Assembly (NCBI RefSeq): GCF_005860795.2 | Contig: NZ_CP058350.1 | Location: 346,001 to 410,000, forward strand | Source: Peteryoungia desertarenae | GTDB taxonomy: Bacteria; Pseudomonadota; Alphaproteobacteria; Rhizobiales; Rhizobiaceae | DNA: 64,000 bases | Reading direction: 5' to 3' | Shown here: piece after piece, positions 46,286 through 56,388 of the stretch | Position numbering within the stretch: the stretch's first letter is position 1 | Layout of the letters: every line of letters starts with the position of its first letter | Program-made: the position numbers and the translations under genes | Notes under the pieces: model-generated | What the model was told of the DNA's origin: nothing | Seen by the model: the letters and a program-made list of their open reading frames with translations, nothing else | The model's database searches: none

Positions 46286-48106
46286 TCAGGTTCTTTCCTT
46301 CAGAGCCGCTTCATAGGCAGTGCGGGCTTGATTGACTTCGGCGCGGGCGGAGACTTCCGGCACCGCGACATCCCACCAGGAACCGCCGGCTCCGGTGGTC
46401 GGATAAGGATCGGTATCGATGACGATGACCGTCGTCTCGGTCGCCGCGCGGGCGGCATCGAGGGCTGCTTCCAGCTCTGCAATCGACGACACCTTGTGCG
46501 CCTTTGCCCCCATCGACGCTGCATGGGCTGCAAAATCGATGGCGATGGGGCTGACATTCGAATGGGCATAGAGATTGTTGAACTGCGCCCCGCCGGTGCC
46601 CATCTGCAGCCGGTTGATGCAGCCATAACCCCTGTTGTCGGTGATCACGAGCGTGATCTTCACGCCCATGCCGACAGCCGTTGCCAGCTCCGAATTCATC
46701 ATCATATAGGAGCCGTCGCCGACCATGACGATGACGTCGCGATCCGGTTCCGCCATCTTGATGCCGAGACCGCCGGCGATCTCGTAGCCCATGCAGGAAA
46801 AGCCGTACTCCATGTGATAGGAAAGCGGCAGCTTCGACTTCCATAGCTGATGCAATTCCCCCGGCATCGTGCCGGCGGCGCACATCACCACCGTGTTGTC
46901 ACGCGAGGCGCGCTGCACGGCACCGATCACCTGCATGTCGGTCGGCAGCGAATTGCTGTCCTTGGGCGCAGCCGTTACGGCATCCGCCTTGGCAAACCAG
47001 GAGGCCTTGAGACCGGCATCGGGTGCGGCATACGTGTGATCGCCCAGCGCCGCCGAGAGCTTTTCAAGGCCGATCTTCGCATCTGCCACCAGCGGGATCG
47101 CGTCATGCTTGGCGCTATCGTAAGGCTGGACGTTCAGCGCCAGGATCTTCCGGTTCGGGTTCTTGAACAGAGCCCAGGAGCCGGTGGTGAAATCCTGGAA
47201 GCGCGTGCCGACGCCGATGACGAGATCGGCCTTTTCCGAAACCACATTGGCGCTTTCGGAACCGGTCACACCGACAGGGCCGAAGTTCAGACCATGATCC
47301 CACGCCAGTGCCGACTTGCCGGCCTGCGTCTCGACCACTGGGATCTGGTGCTTCTCGACAAAGGCCTTCAGCGTGTCTGTGGCGCCCGCAAAATGCACGC
47401 CGCCACCGGCGACAATCACAGGGTTCTTCGCCGCCTTCAGCGCCGCAACAGCCGCTTCGAATTCCACGACATCGGGTTCCGGACGGCGGAAGCGCCAGGT
47501 CTTGCTTGCAAAGAAGCTCTCGGGGTAGTCATAAGCCTCGGCCTGCACGTCCTGGCAGAAGGCAAGCGTGACCGGGCCGCAATCGGCGGGATCGGTGAGC
47601 GTGCGCATGGCACGCGGCAGCGCGGTCAGGAGTTGTTCCGGTCGCATGATGCGGTCGAAGTAGCGCGAGACAGGGCGGAAGCAGTCATTCGCCGACATCG
47701 TGCCGTCGCCGAAATCCTCGATCTGCTGCAGCACCGGATCCGGACCGCGATTGGCAAAGACATCGCCGGGGATGAAGAGCACCGGCAGGCGGTTGACATG
47801 CGCGAGTGCCGCCGCCGTCACCATGTTGAGCGCGCCGGGGCCGATGGACGAGGTCACCGCCATGGCGCGGCGGCGACGCAGCTGCTTGGCATAGGCGATT
47901 GCCGCATGCGCCATCGACTGCTCGTTCTGGCCGCGATAGGTCGGCAGTTCATCGCGGATGCCATAGAGCGCTTCGCCGAGACCGGCGACATTGCCGTGAC
48001 CGAAGATAGCCCACATGCCGGCGATGTAAGGGACACCATCCTCATTCAGCTGGTTGGCGAGGTAACGCACCATCGCCTGAGCGGCGGTCAGCCGGATCGT
48101 CTTCAT
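46286..48106 (-). CDS. iolD: 3D-(3,5/4)-trihydroxycyclohexane-1,2-dione hydrolase
   Basis: Thiamine-diphosphate enzyme of 606 aa that opens the inositol ring product to 5-deoxy-glucuronate. The N-terminal pyrimidine-binding domain and [20 protein letters not shown], the central domain around [12 protein letters not shown], and the C-terminal diphosphate site with [20 protein letters not shown] and Asn in [15 protein letters not shown] match. It overlaps the iolCJ stop by 4 bases (ATGA). Confidence 0.95.
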   Translation of the reverse strand: MKTIRLTAAQAMVRYLANQLNEDGVPYIAGMWAIFGHGNVAGLGEALYGIRDELPTYRGQNEQSMAHAAIAYAKQLRRRRAMAVTSSIGPGALNMVTAAALAHVNRLPVLFIPGDVFANRGPDPVLQQIEDFGDGTMSANDCFRPVSRYFDRIMRPEQLLTALPRAMRTLTDPADCGPVTLAFCQDVQAEAYDYPESFFASKTWRFRRPEPDVVEFEAAVAALKAAKNPVIVAGGGVHFAGATDTLKAFVEKHQIPVVETQAGKSALAWDHGLNFGPVGVTGSESANVVSEKADLVIGVGTRFQDFTTGSWALFKNPNRKILALNVQPYDSAKHDAIPLVADAKIGLEKLSAALGDHTYAAPDAGLKASWFAKADAVTAAPKDSNSLPTDMQVIGAVQRASRDNTVVMCAAGTMPGELHQLWKSKLPLSYHMEYGFSCMGYEIAGGLGIKMAEPDRDVIVMVGDGSYMMMNSELATAVGMGVKITLVITDNRGYGCINRLQMGTGGAQFNNLYAHSNVSPIAIDFAAHAASMGAKAHKVSSIAELEAALDAARAATETTVIVIDTDPYPTTGAGGSWWDVAVPEVSARAEVNQARTAYEAALKERT

Positions 48107-50031
48107 GCTTTTCCTCCCTTGGCGGAAACCGCCTTTTGGCGCGCCGCATCCCAGATCGCGCAGAGGCTCTGGTAACGGGCCGCCATGTCCTCCACGGCCT
48201 GGGCGTCATTGATGCTGCCGGCGAGCCACTTGCGGGCGGCGTCGCCAAAGATGGTCCGACCGACGGCGAAACCTTTGACCAGATCGAAACCGGCAGCAAG
48301 CTGGAAGCTCTCCTCAAGCTCCGCCTGCGGCGCATCGAGACCGAGCACGACGATGCCGCGCGTGTTCGGATCGTTGCGTTCGATCGTGTTGCAGGCATTC
48401 GCCCAGGACGCCGTGGTTTTCATCGGCTCCAGCTTCCACCAGTCGGGATAGACTCCGATTTCATAGAAACGCTCAATGATCTTGGCCACCGTTTCGTCAT
48501 CGCAGGCGCCGACCTTGGAGGGAATGACCTCCAGCAGGAATTCGAGCCGATTGCGGCGCGCCGCATGGAAGAGCCGCTGCACGGTCTTTTCCTGCTCGGC
48601 CTTCATCTCCGCGCTATCGTCGGGATGATAGAAGCAGAGCACCTTGACCACATGTTCGAGCGGCCATTCGACCAGGCCGCCGAAATCGGGGCCGATTTCC
48701 GGCTCCAGCGTCAGCGGGCGCGAGCCCGGCCATTCGACGGGGCGACCGATCCACAGACCCGTGCCAGCCGCGCGATAGAGTGCCTCGCGACCGAGACGGC
48801 TGTCGCAGAGCAGGCCGTAACCGGCCTTGCCGCCGGAGACCTTGAGTGCCGCATCGAGGCAGAGGTTCTTGAAGGCGCCGATCTTTTCGTCGGCAACGCC
48901 TGTTTCCCTGGCCATGGCTTCGAGCTGCATGCGATGATCGAAGGCAAAGACCCGCATCGTCGACCAGTCATTCTTGCGGTTGGTCGACCAGTGGACCTGC
49001 TCCAGGGCCTCGTCCTTGCGCAGCGCCTTGTTCCTGATGCCGGTCTTGAAGAAATACTGCAGTTCTTCCCAGCTCGGATAGGCCGGCGTGCAGCCGTGGC
49101 GGGAGACGGCAAAGGCGCCGCAGGCATTGGCAAACTTCAGCGAGGTCGGCCAGTCTTCCCCTGTCAGCCAGCCTTTGAGCAGACCCGACATGAAGCCATC
49201 ACCGGCACCCAGCACATTGAAGACTTCGATCGGGAAACCTTCACCCGTCTGCCCCTCGTCGAGGCTGTCAGGAATGGCATCTTCGAACACCACAGCGCCC
49301 ATCGGCCCGCGCTTGCAAACGAGCGTGGCCGGCGATACCTGGCGCACGGCGCGGAGCGCCTCGATCGTATCGGTCGAGCCACCAGCGATATGGAACTCCT
49401 CTTCCGTGCCGACGATCAGGTTGAACAGATGCAGGGTGGATTGCAGCTTGCGCGTCACCTTTTCGGATTCGACGAACCGGTTTTCGCCGTCGCCATGGCC
49501 AGCCAGGCCCCAGAGGTTCGGGCGGTAGTCGATATCAAGCGCGGTCAGGCCGCCGGACTGACGGGCAATCTCCAGCGCCTTCAGCACCGCCTGCTCTGTA
49601 CGAGGATGGGAGAGATGCGTGCCGGTCGCACACACGCAACGCGCCTCGGCGATGAAGTCCGGATCGATATCTGCTTCCGACAGCGCCATGTCGGCGCAGT
49701 TTTCGCGGTAGAAGATCAGCGGAAACTGGTGCTCGTCCCGGATGCCGAGCAGCACGAGCGCGGTGAGCCGCTCCTTGTCCGTCTTGACGCCGCGCACGTC
49801 CACGCCCTCACGCACCAGCTGCTCGCGGATGAAACGGCCCATATGCTCGTCGCCAACGCGGGTGATCAGCGCCGACTTCAGGCCGAGCCGCGCAGTACCC
49901 GCCGCGATATTGGTTGGCGAACCCCCGATATACTTATTGAAGGAGGCCATATCCTCCAGCCGACCGCCGACCTGGGCCCCGTAAAGGTCCACGGACGAGC
50001 GACCGATCGTGATCAGATCGAGCGAAGCCAA
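48103..50031 (-). CDS. iolC: Fused 5-dehydro-2-deoxygluconokinase and IolJ-like (DUF2090) protein
   Basis: Two-domain protein of 642 aa. The N-terminal PfkB kinase (about 1-330) has LITIGRSSVDLYGAQVGG, GGSPTNIAAGTARLG and NVLGAGDGFMSGLLKG with the catalytic Asp. The C-terminal domain (about 340-640) is DUF2090, aldolase-like, with FDHRMQLEAMA and WKLEPM near the active site. The two are separate genes in Bacillus. The TTG at 50031 has AGGGAGGA six bases upstream; a longer frame from the ATG at 50100 exists but has no such site. Confidence 0.92.
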   Translation of the reverse strand: MASLDLITIGRSSVDLYGAQVGGRLEDMASFNKYIGGSPTNIAAGTARLGLKSALITRVGDEHMGRFIREQLVREGVDVRGVKTDKERLTALVLLGIRDEHQFPLIFYRENCADMALSEADIDPDFIAEARCVCATGTHLSHPRTEQAVLKALEIARQSGGLTALDIDYRPNLWGLAGHGDGENRFVESEKVTRKLQSTLHLFNLIVGTEEEFHIAGGSTDTIEALRAVRQVSPATLVCKRGPMGAVVFEDAIPDSLDEGQTGEGFPIEVFNVLGAGDGFMSGLLKGWLTGEDWPTSLKFANACGAFAVSRHGCTPAYPSWEELQYFFKTGIRNKALRKDEALEQVHWSTNRKNDWSTMRVFAFDHRMQLEAMARETGVADEKIGAFKNLCLDAALKVSGGKAGYGLLCDSRLGREALYRAAGTGLWIGRPVEWPGSRPLTLEPEIGPDFGGLVEWPLEHVVKVLCFYHPDDSAEMKAEQEKTVQRLFHAARRNRLEFLLEVIPSKVGACDDETVAKIIERFYEIGVYPDWWKLEPMKTTASWANACNTIERNDPNTRGIVVLGLDAPQAELEESFQLAAGFDLVKGFAVGRTIFGDAARKWLAGSINDAQAVEDMAARYQSLCAIWDAARQKAVSAKGGKA

Positions 50032-50108
50032 GCGATGTCCTCCCTGTGATGCGGGATCTGACGCCCCGCCTCGCGACCGCTCCCGTTTTGGAACAGCCAT
50101 TCATAAAA

Positions 50109-50124
50109 TGGACTATAAATTCTA
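50109..50124. promoter_or_regulatory. Degenerate IolR-type operator upstream of iolCJ
   Basis: TGGACTATAAATTCTA resembles the GGAA-N6-TTCC palindrome seen in the iolR-iolG gap, with one mismatch in each half. It lies 78 bp upstream of the iolCJ TTG start. It is a candidate operator only. Confidence 0.4.
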
Positions 50125-50149
50125 TTTTGCAGGATTTCAATACGGGCGT

Positions 50150-50968
50150 TCAGTCATCCTGACGTGCCGTACCGACCGCAACCGAAAGCGTGATCGCCAG
50201 ACAGAGCGTGGCCGACAGCGAGCGGAAGGCGCCGAAATCGACTTCCGAAACGGAAAGCAGCGTCGCCCCCATGCGGCGCAGTGGACTGACGACCGTATCG
50301 GTGACCGCGACGACCGGAACGCCGCGCGCCCGGACTTGCTCGACAAGCTCAAGCGTTTCGGCGGAGTAGGGCGAAAATGTCACGGCCAGCAGGGCATCCC
50401 CCGGCCGAATTGCATGATGATTGTCGAGCCGACCGACGACGCTATGCAGCATGGCCGGCACACCCATCTTCTCGAAGGCATAGGCCATGTAGCTCGCCAC
50501 AGGAAAAGACCGCCGAAGGCCCATGATGTGGATCATCCGCGCCGAGGCCAACTGCTTGACGGCGACCTCAAGTGCCTGGGGATCAACGGTTTTGACGAGA
50601 TTTTCCAGCGAAAGCCGCCCTGCCTCGACGAACTCGGCGAGAAGCGCAGAGGGCGAGCCTTCAGCCTTTTCGCGCAAATGCTGAAGGCGCGTGGAATAAT
50701 CCGGCCAGCCGCCGACAAAGCTTTCGCGAAACAGCTTCTGCATCTCCGAGAAGCCCGAAAAACCCATGATCTGGCAAAAGCGCATGAAGGCCGAAGGCTG
50801 CACGCCCGCACCCTCCGCCATCTCGGCCACCGTGGACACGGCAATACGATCCTTGTTCGCCGCAACATAGTCAGCGCATTGCTTCAAGCGCTTGGGCAGA
50901 CCGCCGGAAACCTCCAGCAGACGATCCTCGAAGTCCTTGATTGTCTGCGGTCCGCCGTTCTCGCTCAT
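50150..50968 (-). CDS. iolR: MurR/RpiR family transcriptional regulator of inositol genes
   Basis: Protein of 272 aa with an N-terminal RpiR helix-turn-helix (RIAVSTVAEMAEGAGVQPSAFMRFCQIMGF, about residues 35-65) and a C-terminal SIS sugar-binding domain (VKQLASARMIHIMGLRRSFPVASYMAYAF, then LLAVTFSPYSAETLELV). In rhizobia the RpiR-type IolR represses the iol genes until an inositol intermediate binds. It is divergent from iolG and points the same way as iolCDEB. A GGAA-N6-TTCC palindrome lies between iolR and iolG. Confidence 0.88.
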   Translation of the reverse strand: MSENGGPQTIKDFEDRLLEVSGGLPKRLKQCADYVAANKDRIAVSTVAEMAEGAGVQPSAFMRFCQIMGFSGFSEMQKLFRESFVGGWPDYSTRLQHLREKAEGSPSALLAEFVEAGRLSLENLVKTVDPQALEVAVKQLASARMIHIMGLRRSFPVASYMAYAFEKMGVPAMLHSVVGRLDNHHAIRPGDALLAVTFSPYSAETLELVEQVRARGVPVVAVTDTVVSPLRRMGATLLSVSEVDFGAFRSLSATLCLAITLSVAVGTARQDD

Positions 50969-51035
50969 TCGCTCTCCAACTCTTGCCCGGACACATCGTC
51001 CCGCTTGACAGAAACCGTATCACAATCTAGCAAAA

Positions 51036-51051
51036 TGGAACATATATTCCA
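51036..51051. promoter_or_regulatory. IolR-type operator between iolR and iolG
   Basis: TGGAACATATATTCCA is an inverted repeat with exact GGAA-N6-TTCC core at 51037-51050, the motif described for rhizobial IolR. It lies 68 bp before iolR and about 118 bp before iolG, so it could control both directions. Confidence 0.75.
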
Positions 51052-51168
51052 AAACGCGGCATTTGCCAGCAGGAAATGGAACACCGGCCAGGCGTCTCTC
51101 TTAGAGCGTCCTACGACAACACAATCGCTTCGTTCGAGAACAAGACCGAGGCACAGGGAGGAATGATC

Positions 51169-52164
51169 ATGGTCACGAGACTGGCACTTCTGGGCGCCGG
51201 CAGAATCGGCAAGGTCCACGCAAAAGCCATTGCCGAAGACAAGCGCGCGAAACTGGTCGCCGTTGCTGACGCCTTTGCGGACGCCGCAAACGCCATCGCC
51301 GCCCAGACCGGCTGCGCGGTCAAGACAATCGCGGAGATCGAGGCCGACAAGGACATCGACGCCGTCATCATCTGCACGCCGACCAACACCCATGCCGACC
51401 TGATCGAGCGCTTCGCCAAGGCTGGCAAAGCGATCTTCTGCGAGAAGCCAATCGATCTGGACGTTAACCGGGCCAAGGCCTGCCTCGAGACAGTGCGCGC
51501 CGTCGGCGGCAAGGTCATGCTCGGCTTCAACCGCCGCTTCGACCCGCATTTCCAGGCCGTGCGCAAGGAGATCGACAAGGGCTCGATCGGCAAGGTCGAG
51601 ATGGTGACGATCACCAGCCGCGACCCGGGCGCACCGCCTGCCGAATATATCAAGGTCTCCGGCGGGATCTTCCGCGACATGACCATCCATGACTTCGACA
51701 TGGCTCGCTTCCTGCTGGGCGAAGAGATCGAAACGGTTCAGGCCTCGGCCTCCGTTCTGGTCGATCCCAAAATCGGCGAACTTGGCGACTATGACAGCGC
51801 CTCGCTGATCCTGACGACGAAGAGCGGCCGCCACGCGATCATCTCCAACTCGCGCCGCGCTTCTTACGGCTACGACCAGCGCATCGAAGTGCATGGCTCG
51901 CTCGGTTCTGTCTCGGCCGAGAACCAGCGCCCGGTCTCGATCGAAGTCGCCAACAAGGACGGCTACACCCGCCCGCCGCTGCATGACTTCTTCATGACCC
52001 GCTACACGGCAGCCTATGCAGCCGAAATCTCCGCCTTCATCGACGCACTCGACAACGGCACGCCGATGTCGCCGTCCGCCGAAGACGGCCTGATCGCACT
52101 CGCACTCGCCGATGCAGCGGTGAAGTCGGCGAAAGACAAGTCTGCGGTCACCGTCAGCTACTGA
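51169..52164 (+). CDS. iolG: myo-Inositol 2-dehydrogenase
   Basis: NAD-dependent Gfo/Idh/MocA enzyme of 331 aa, oxidising myo-inositol to 2-keto-myo-inositol, the first step of the pathway. LLGAGRIGKVHAKAIAED is the nucleotide loop, the EKP motif is at IFCEKPIDLD and MLGFNRRFDPHF and FRDMTIHDFDMARFL with active site Asp and His follow. GGAGG sits 8 bases before the ATG at 51169; the ATG at 51163 is too close. A strong terminator ends the gene. Confidence 0.93.
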   Translation: MVTRLALLGAGRIGKVHAKAIAEDKRAKLVAVADAFADAANAIAAQTGCAVKTIAEIEADKDIDAVIICTPTNTHADLIERFAKAGKAIFCEKPIDLDVNRAKACLETVRAVGGKVMLGFNRRFDPHFQAVRKEIDKGSIGKVEMVTITSRDPGAPPAEYIKVSGGIFRDMTIHDFDMARFLLGEEIETVQASASVLVDPKIGELGDYDSASLILTTKSGRHAIISNSRRASYGYDQRIEVHGSLGSVSAENQRPVSIEVANKDGYTRPPLHDFFMTRYTAAYAAEISAFIDALDNGTPMSPSAEDGLIALALADAAVKSAKDKSAVTVSY

Positions 52165-52210
52165 TCTTCAACAGCTCCCGCGCCGGTCGATAACGGCCAG
52201 CGCAAAATGG

Positions 52211-52250
52211 AAACGCCGCCCGAACCTCCTCGGGCGGCGTTTTCGATTTT
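52211..52250. terminator. Rho-independent terminator after iolG
   Basis: AAACGCCGCCCGA (52211-52223) pairs perfectly with TCGGGCGGCGTTT (52230-52242) around ACCTCC, followed by TTCGATTTT. It lies between convergent genes and so could stop both. Confidence 0.85.
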
Positions 52251-52288
52251 AACGTCAGGCCATGCCGGCCCAACTCGGGCCGAAGGCC

Positions 52289-53347
52289 TCAGAGACGCAT
52301 TTCTCGCCGCTCGATCTCCGTGCGCAGGGCTAGATCCAGAACCTTTTGCAGCTCCGCCGCGTGACGGAACGTCGGCTCCTCCTGATAGCCTCCCCTTATG
52401 GCAGCAATGAATTTCTCGTAATTGGTCTTTACCGGATCGACCTCGATCTCGCGCCAAACAGCCTTTTCGACATCCTCCTGCAGGCAGGCCCGAAGGCTTG
52501 AGCCGTCGAGGCGGTGGATGACCTCAAGCGCGCCCTTGTCGCCATGCACCCTGAGGCGTAACTCATTGAGATGCCCCGTCGCCCAGCGGCTGGCATGGAT
52601 GACACCCATGGCACCGTTGGTGAACTCGGCGGTCATCGTAAAGCTGTCATTGGCGTCGAGATCATATTCACCGATCTTGTTGCCCGGCGCCTTCTCGAAG
52701 GTTTTGAGCCGCGCAAAGACGTGGTCGATATCAGTTGCCGCGCCATAGCCTGCAAAATCAAGGATATGGATGCCGACATCGCCGAGCACGCCATTCGACC
52801 CGTGCTTGGTCGACAGCCGCCAGAGCCACTGGCTTTCGGTTTCCCAATCCCCCCAGGCCTTGGAGACCAGCCAACTCTGCAGGTAGGAGGCTTCAATATG
52901 CCTCACCCTGCCGATTTCTCCATCGACCACCATCTGGCGGGCTTTCTGCACCTGTGCGACGTTGCGATAGGTCAGGTTCACCATGTTGACCAGACCGGAC
53001 ATTTCCGCCGCCGTCGCCATCTCGTCGGCCTTGGCATAGTTTTCTGCCAAGGGCTTCTCGCACATCACGTGCTTGCCTGCGGCCAGCAACGGAAGTGTCG
53101 TCGGGTAGTGAATGCTGTCCGGCGTCACGTTGGTAACCGCGTCGAACTCACCCCACGCGATGGCATCGGCAACGGAGGTGAAGGTGTTGGGAATATCGTG
53201 TCGGAGCGCAAAAGCGCGTACCTTGGCAATGTCGACATCGACCGCAGCAACAAGCTTCACATCCGCAATGGTCGAGAAATTCATCGCATGAGTATTGGCC
53301 ATGCCGCCGGTCCCGAGGATCAGCAGACGAATGGGTGCGGCACTCAT
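52289..53347 (-). CDS. Gfo/Idh/MocA family oxidoreductase
   Basis: NAD(P)-dependent sugar or cyclitol oxidoreductase of 352 aa. [17 protein letters not shown] is the nucleotide loop and [15 protein letters not shown] the EKP motif. [14 protein letters not shown] near residue 190 carries the active-site Asp and His. Its start overlaps the ThuA stop by 4 bases, so they are coupled. The pair is divergent from LacI and a PfkB kinase; a sugar or inositol-derived substrate is likely but not identified. Confidence 0.88.
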   Translation of the reverse strand: MSAAPIRLLILGTGGMANTHAMNFSTIADVKLVAAVDVDIAKVRAFALRHDIPNTFTSVADAIAWGEFDAVTNVTPDSIHYPTTLPLLAAGKHVMCEKPLAENYAKADEMATAAEMSGLVNMVNLTYRNVAQVQKARQMVVDGEIGRVRHIEASYLQSWLVSKAWGDWETESQWLWRLSTKHGSNGVLGDVGIHILDFAGYGAATDIDHVFARLKTFEKAPGNKIGEYDLDANDSFTMTAEFTNGAMGVIHASRWATGHLNELRLRVHGDKGALEVIHRLDGSSLRACLQEDVEKAVWREIEVDPVKTNYEKFIAAIRGGYQEEPTFRHAAELQKVLDLALRTEIERREMRL

Positions 53348-54132
53348 TTATAGCCTTCCTCACCGGCCTGATGCAGACGCGGACCCCGCTCGGTAATCGG
53401 TTCCAGAGCCTGTTCGACCGGAACATTCGGCGCATCATGCACGCCCGAATAGCACGGGATCGGATTATAGGCCCATTTCACGCCGTTGCGGATGACCTGC
53501 TGCACCGTCGCATCGTGATAGGTCGGATAGGTCTCGTGGCCGGGGCGGAAATAGAAGATATTGCCCGCCCCACGTCGCCAAGTGAGACCCGAACGAAAAA
53601 CTTCCCCGCCGGCAAACCATGAGATGAAGACCGTCTCCAACGGCTCCGGGACCGAGAAGAACTCGCCATACATTTCCTCGTTTTCGAGCACGAAGTTTTC
53701 CGGAATGCCTGCGGCAATCGGATGGCCGGGATTCACCGTCCAGATCCGCTCACGCTCACCTGCTTCACGCCACTTCAAAGCACACGGCGTCCCCATCAAC
53801 CGCTTGAACGGTTTCGAAAAATGGCCGGAATGCAACACGACGAGGCCCATGCCCTCCCATACCCGTCGCGCGACCCGCTCGACGATCTCGTCGGAGACAT
53901 CGCCATGCGCCTTGTGGCCCCACCACACGAGCACATCGGCATCAGCAAGACGATCTAGAGACAAACCATGTTCCGGCTCCTGCAGCGTCGCCGTTTCAGC
54001 CTGGATCGCGCCGTCCCTGTTCAATGCCGCTGCAATGGTTGTGTGCATCCCATCGGGATAAATCTCGCGCACCACATCATTTTCACGCTCATGGATGTTT
54101 TCACCCCAGACAATGGTTCGAATTGCCACCAT
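53344..54132 (-). CDS. ThuA domain protein
   Basis: Protein of 262 aa from the trehalose-utilisation ThuA family, with a class I glutamine-amidotransferase-like fold. [18 protein letters not shown] at the start, [36 protein letters not shown] and the ending [29 protein letters not shown] are all family blocks. Members are thought to handle ketosugar intermediates. GAGGAGATAG lies just before the ATG. It is the first gene of the pair controlled from the 54133-54436 region. Confidence 0.88.
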   Translation of the reverse strand: MVAIRTIVWGENIHERENDVVREIYPDGMHTTIAAALNRDGAIQAETATLQEPEHGLSLDRLADADVLVWWGHKAHGDVSDEIVERVARRVWEGMGLVVLHSGHFSKPFKRLMGTPCALKWREAGERERIWTVNPGHPIAAGIPENFVLENEEMYGEFFSVPEPLETVFISWFAGGEVFRSGLTWRRGAGNIFYFRPGHETYPTYHDATVQQVIRNGVKWAYNPIPCYSGVHDAPNVPVEQALEPITERGPRLHQAGEEGYK

Positions 54133-54224
54133 CTATCTCCTCAATTCGTTTGATTGATCCGCATGTAGCGTATGTCTCGCCACCTAACGCCTCAAAACGC
54201 GACCAGTTCATTTCCGTCTTAAAA

Positions 54225-54240
54225 TTGAAAGCGCTTTCAA
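54225..54240. promoter_or_regulatory. LacI-type operator, copy 1
   Basis: TTGAAAGCGCTTTCAA is a perfect 16-bp palindrome with the central CG typical of LacI/GalR-family operators. It lies 93 bp upstream of the thuA start in the divergent gap to the LacI gene. Confidence 0.85.
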
Positions 54241-54325
54241 AATCTGAAATCGCAGAATTGCTTCTCACTGTCAAAGTGAATTAGTTTACGGCTATGAATT
54301 GCGGGGCTGAATGCTTGTTTGTTGG

Positions 54326-54341
54326 TTGAAAGCGCTTTCAT
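54326..54341. promoter_or_regulatory. LacI-type operator, copy 2
   Basis: TTGAAAGCGCTTTCAT matches copy 1 at 15 of 16 positions, 101 bp away and 96 bp upstream of the LacI start. Two sites at this distance could allow looping and coordinated control of both divergent transcripts. Confidence 0.83.
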
Positions 54342-54436
54342 GAACTGATCACGCTTTTTCCAGCCACGGTTTAGCTCTCTTCAAATCTCTGCACGCGCTG
54401 AACCCCATTTATCTCTGAAGGACTCTGGGCAAGCCG

Positions 54437-55465
54437 ATGAAACTGAAGGAGTTTGCAGCCCAAATTGGCCTTTCGCCGACCACTGTGAGCCGTGCCTTAA
54501 GTGGCTACCCCGAGGTCAGCGACGCAACGCGCCGTCGCGTCGAAGAAGAGGCAATCAGGCTGGGTTATCGCCCAAACATCAATGCCGTGCGGCTTGCAAC
54601 AGGCCGCGCCGGCGCCATCGGGATTGTGATGAGCCAGGCTGGCCAGCACCAGTTTTCGGAATTCATGATCGGAATGGCCGAGCGTTTAAGCAAAAACGAT
54701 ATCGACATTCTGGTCACTCCGATGGCTCAGGATGGCTCACGTGACGAGTTACAGATCTACAGGCGACTGGCCGAAAGCCGTCGTGTGGACGCGATTGTCG
54801 TCCATTCACCCAAGCCGGATGACCCTCGGATTGCGCTATTGAGCAAACTCAAGATGCCGTTCCTTGTGCATGGCCGTTCCCACACAAAGATCGCCCATGC
54901 ATGGCTCGATATCGATAACGAAGATGCAATCCGGCGGGCGACAAATCATCTGTTGGACCTGGGGCACAAACAGATTGGCATGTTGAACGGACCTACTGGG
55001 CTGACATTCACCAGAGATCGGGCGTCAGGCCACCGTATGGCGCTTGAGCAACGTGGCCTGGGATATCGGGATGATCTTGTTCTCCACGGTGAGTTCACCG
55101 ACGAGATCGGCTTCAGGAACGCAATGCGTCTGCTCTCTCGCCAAGACCCGCCCACCGCAATTCTTGCCGGGTCGATGATGACCGCGCTTGGCGTTTATCG
55201 GGCCGCGAGATCATTGGGTTTATCTGTTGGCAGCGACCTCTCGGTCGTTGCTCATGATGATGTCTTTCCCTTCCTCACCGCCGAAAACATGGCCCCACCG
55301 CTTTCCACGACGCGCTCATCCTTGCGTTCTGCCGGCGGTCGCGTGGCTGAGCTGGTGATGCGGTTGCTATCGGGATCGGATGCATCTGAGATCGGAGAAC
55401 TATGGCCGACCGAATTGATTTTGCGCGACTCCAGCAGACCCATAAAGGAGGGAGGAAAAGAATGA
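54437..55465 (+). CDS. LacI family transcriptional regulator
   Basis: Repressor-type protein of 342 aa. The N-terminal helix-turn-helix (KLKEFAAQIGLSPTTVSRALSGYPEVSDATRRRV) and hinge come first, then a periplasmic-binding-like effector domain with VDAIVVHSPKPDDPRI and GTPTAILAGSMMTALGVYRAARSLG-like blocks. The two near-identical palindromes upstream are its probable operators. It overlaps the PfkB gene by 4 bases, so both are coupled. Confidence 0.93.
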   Translation: MKLKEFAAQIGLSPTTVSRALSGYPEVSDATRRRVEEEAIRLGYRPNINAVRLATGRAGAIGIVMSQAGQHQFSEFMIGMAERLSKNDIDILVTPMAQDGSRDELQIYRRLAESRRVDAIVVHSPKPDDPRIALLSKLKMPFLVHGRSHTKIAHAWLDIDNEDAIRRATNHLLDLGHKQIGMLNGPTGLTFTRDRASGHRMALEQRGLGYRDDLVLHGEFTDEIGFRNAMRLLSRQDPPTAILAGSMMTALGVYRAARSLGLSVGSDLSVVAHDDVFPFLTAENMAPPLSTTRSSLRSAGGRVAELVMRLLSGSDASEIGELWPTELILRDSSRPIKEGGKE

Positions 55466-56307
55466 CGGACAACTCCCGCAAGCGCCGGATCCTGGTGATT
55501 GGCCATATCAATCATGATCGGATCTGGAGGTTGAATGAGCCTTTGAGATCGGGGGCGAGGATCGCCTGGCACGAACGAACAACAAGACTGGGCGGCGGCG
55601 GATATTTTACGGCGCACAGACTTCTCGATTACGGGCACCGGGTTAGCCTCCTTTCAAACCTCATGGCCGACATACATGGGAGTGAAGCGCTTAATGAGTT
55701 GATGGCCTTGGGTTTCGACACCAACTTGATCACAATCCATGACGGTGAAACGGATTTCGCAGACATTCTGCTAGATCCGCTTGGAGAACGAACGATCCTG
55801 TCGAGCGAAAAAAGACTGGCTAGAAAGTTTCACCTGAACGAACCGGCAGCCGCTGATGCAATCTACATCAATGGACCCCACGTTCAGGAAGCCGTCCTCG
55901 CTACATTGGACAAATCGCCCTTGGTTGTCTCGCAGTTTCCACTACGCAATGCAGATCCCCGACCGGCGGATTGTCTCATTGGTTCCATGGCCGACATGCC
56001 AGGCAGAACACCTGCTGAACTATGGCGGGAGGCAAAGCGTCTGGCGGGCGAACGGCTGCGTTTTCTTGTCATGACCGATGGTCCGGATCCGACACTGATC
56101 CATGACGGACATGAAACGCGGCGCATTCCGGTGCCAAAATATGTGACTGTTCGCGATACTATAGGTGCTGGCGACAGCTTCAGCGGTGCGCTGATACACC
56201 AACTCCTGCAGGGCTACGACATCGAGACCGCCACCCACAACGCAAGTCTCAGCACCGCCGACTGGCTAGCCGACCGGGAGAGCCACCCCAACGACAGGCC
56301 TCGCTGA
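55462..56307 (+). CDS. PfkB family carbohydrate kinase
   Basis: Ribokinase-fold sugar kinase of 281 aa. ILVIGHINHDRIWRLNE at the start, the Gly-rich LGGGGYFTAHRLLDYGH stretch and TIGAGDSFSGALIHQLLQGYD with the catalytic Asp near residue 235 are present. GGAGGGAGG-like sequence precedes the ATG, which overlaps the LacI stop. Its substrate is likely the one that relieves the LacI repressor; the sugar is unknown. Confidence 0.87.
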   Translation: MTDNSRKRRILVIGHINHDRIWRLNEPLRSGARIAWHERTTRLGGGGYFTAHRLLDYGHRVSLLSNLMADIHGSEALNELMALGFDTNLITIHDGETDFADILLDPLGERTILSSEKRLARKFHLNEPAAADAIYINGPHVQEAVLATLDKSPLVVSQFPLRNADPRPADCLIGSMADMPGRTPAELWREAKRLAGERLRFLVMTDGPDPTLIHDGHETRRIPVPKYVTVRDTIGAGDSFSGALIHQLLQGYDIETATHNASLSTADWLADRESHPNDRPR

Positions 56308-56388
56308 ATCTGACCCGTTAAAGCCATTTCTAAGTGGAATGGGAACTCCTCTCCGCCTGATCAGTTCATGGGCGACATGGAGGATCGA

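Noticed and set aside
46850..48175. 441-aa open frame on the plus strand
   Set aside because: It is antisense to iolD, whose thiamine-diphosphate motifs are clear.
48136..50049. 637-aa open frame on the plus strand
   Set aside because: It is the complement of the iolCJ gene and has no recognisable domains.
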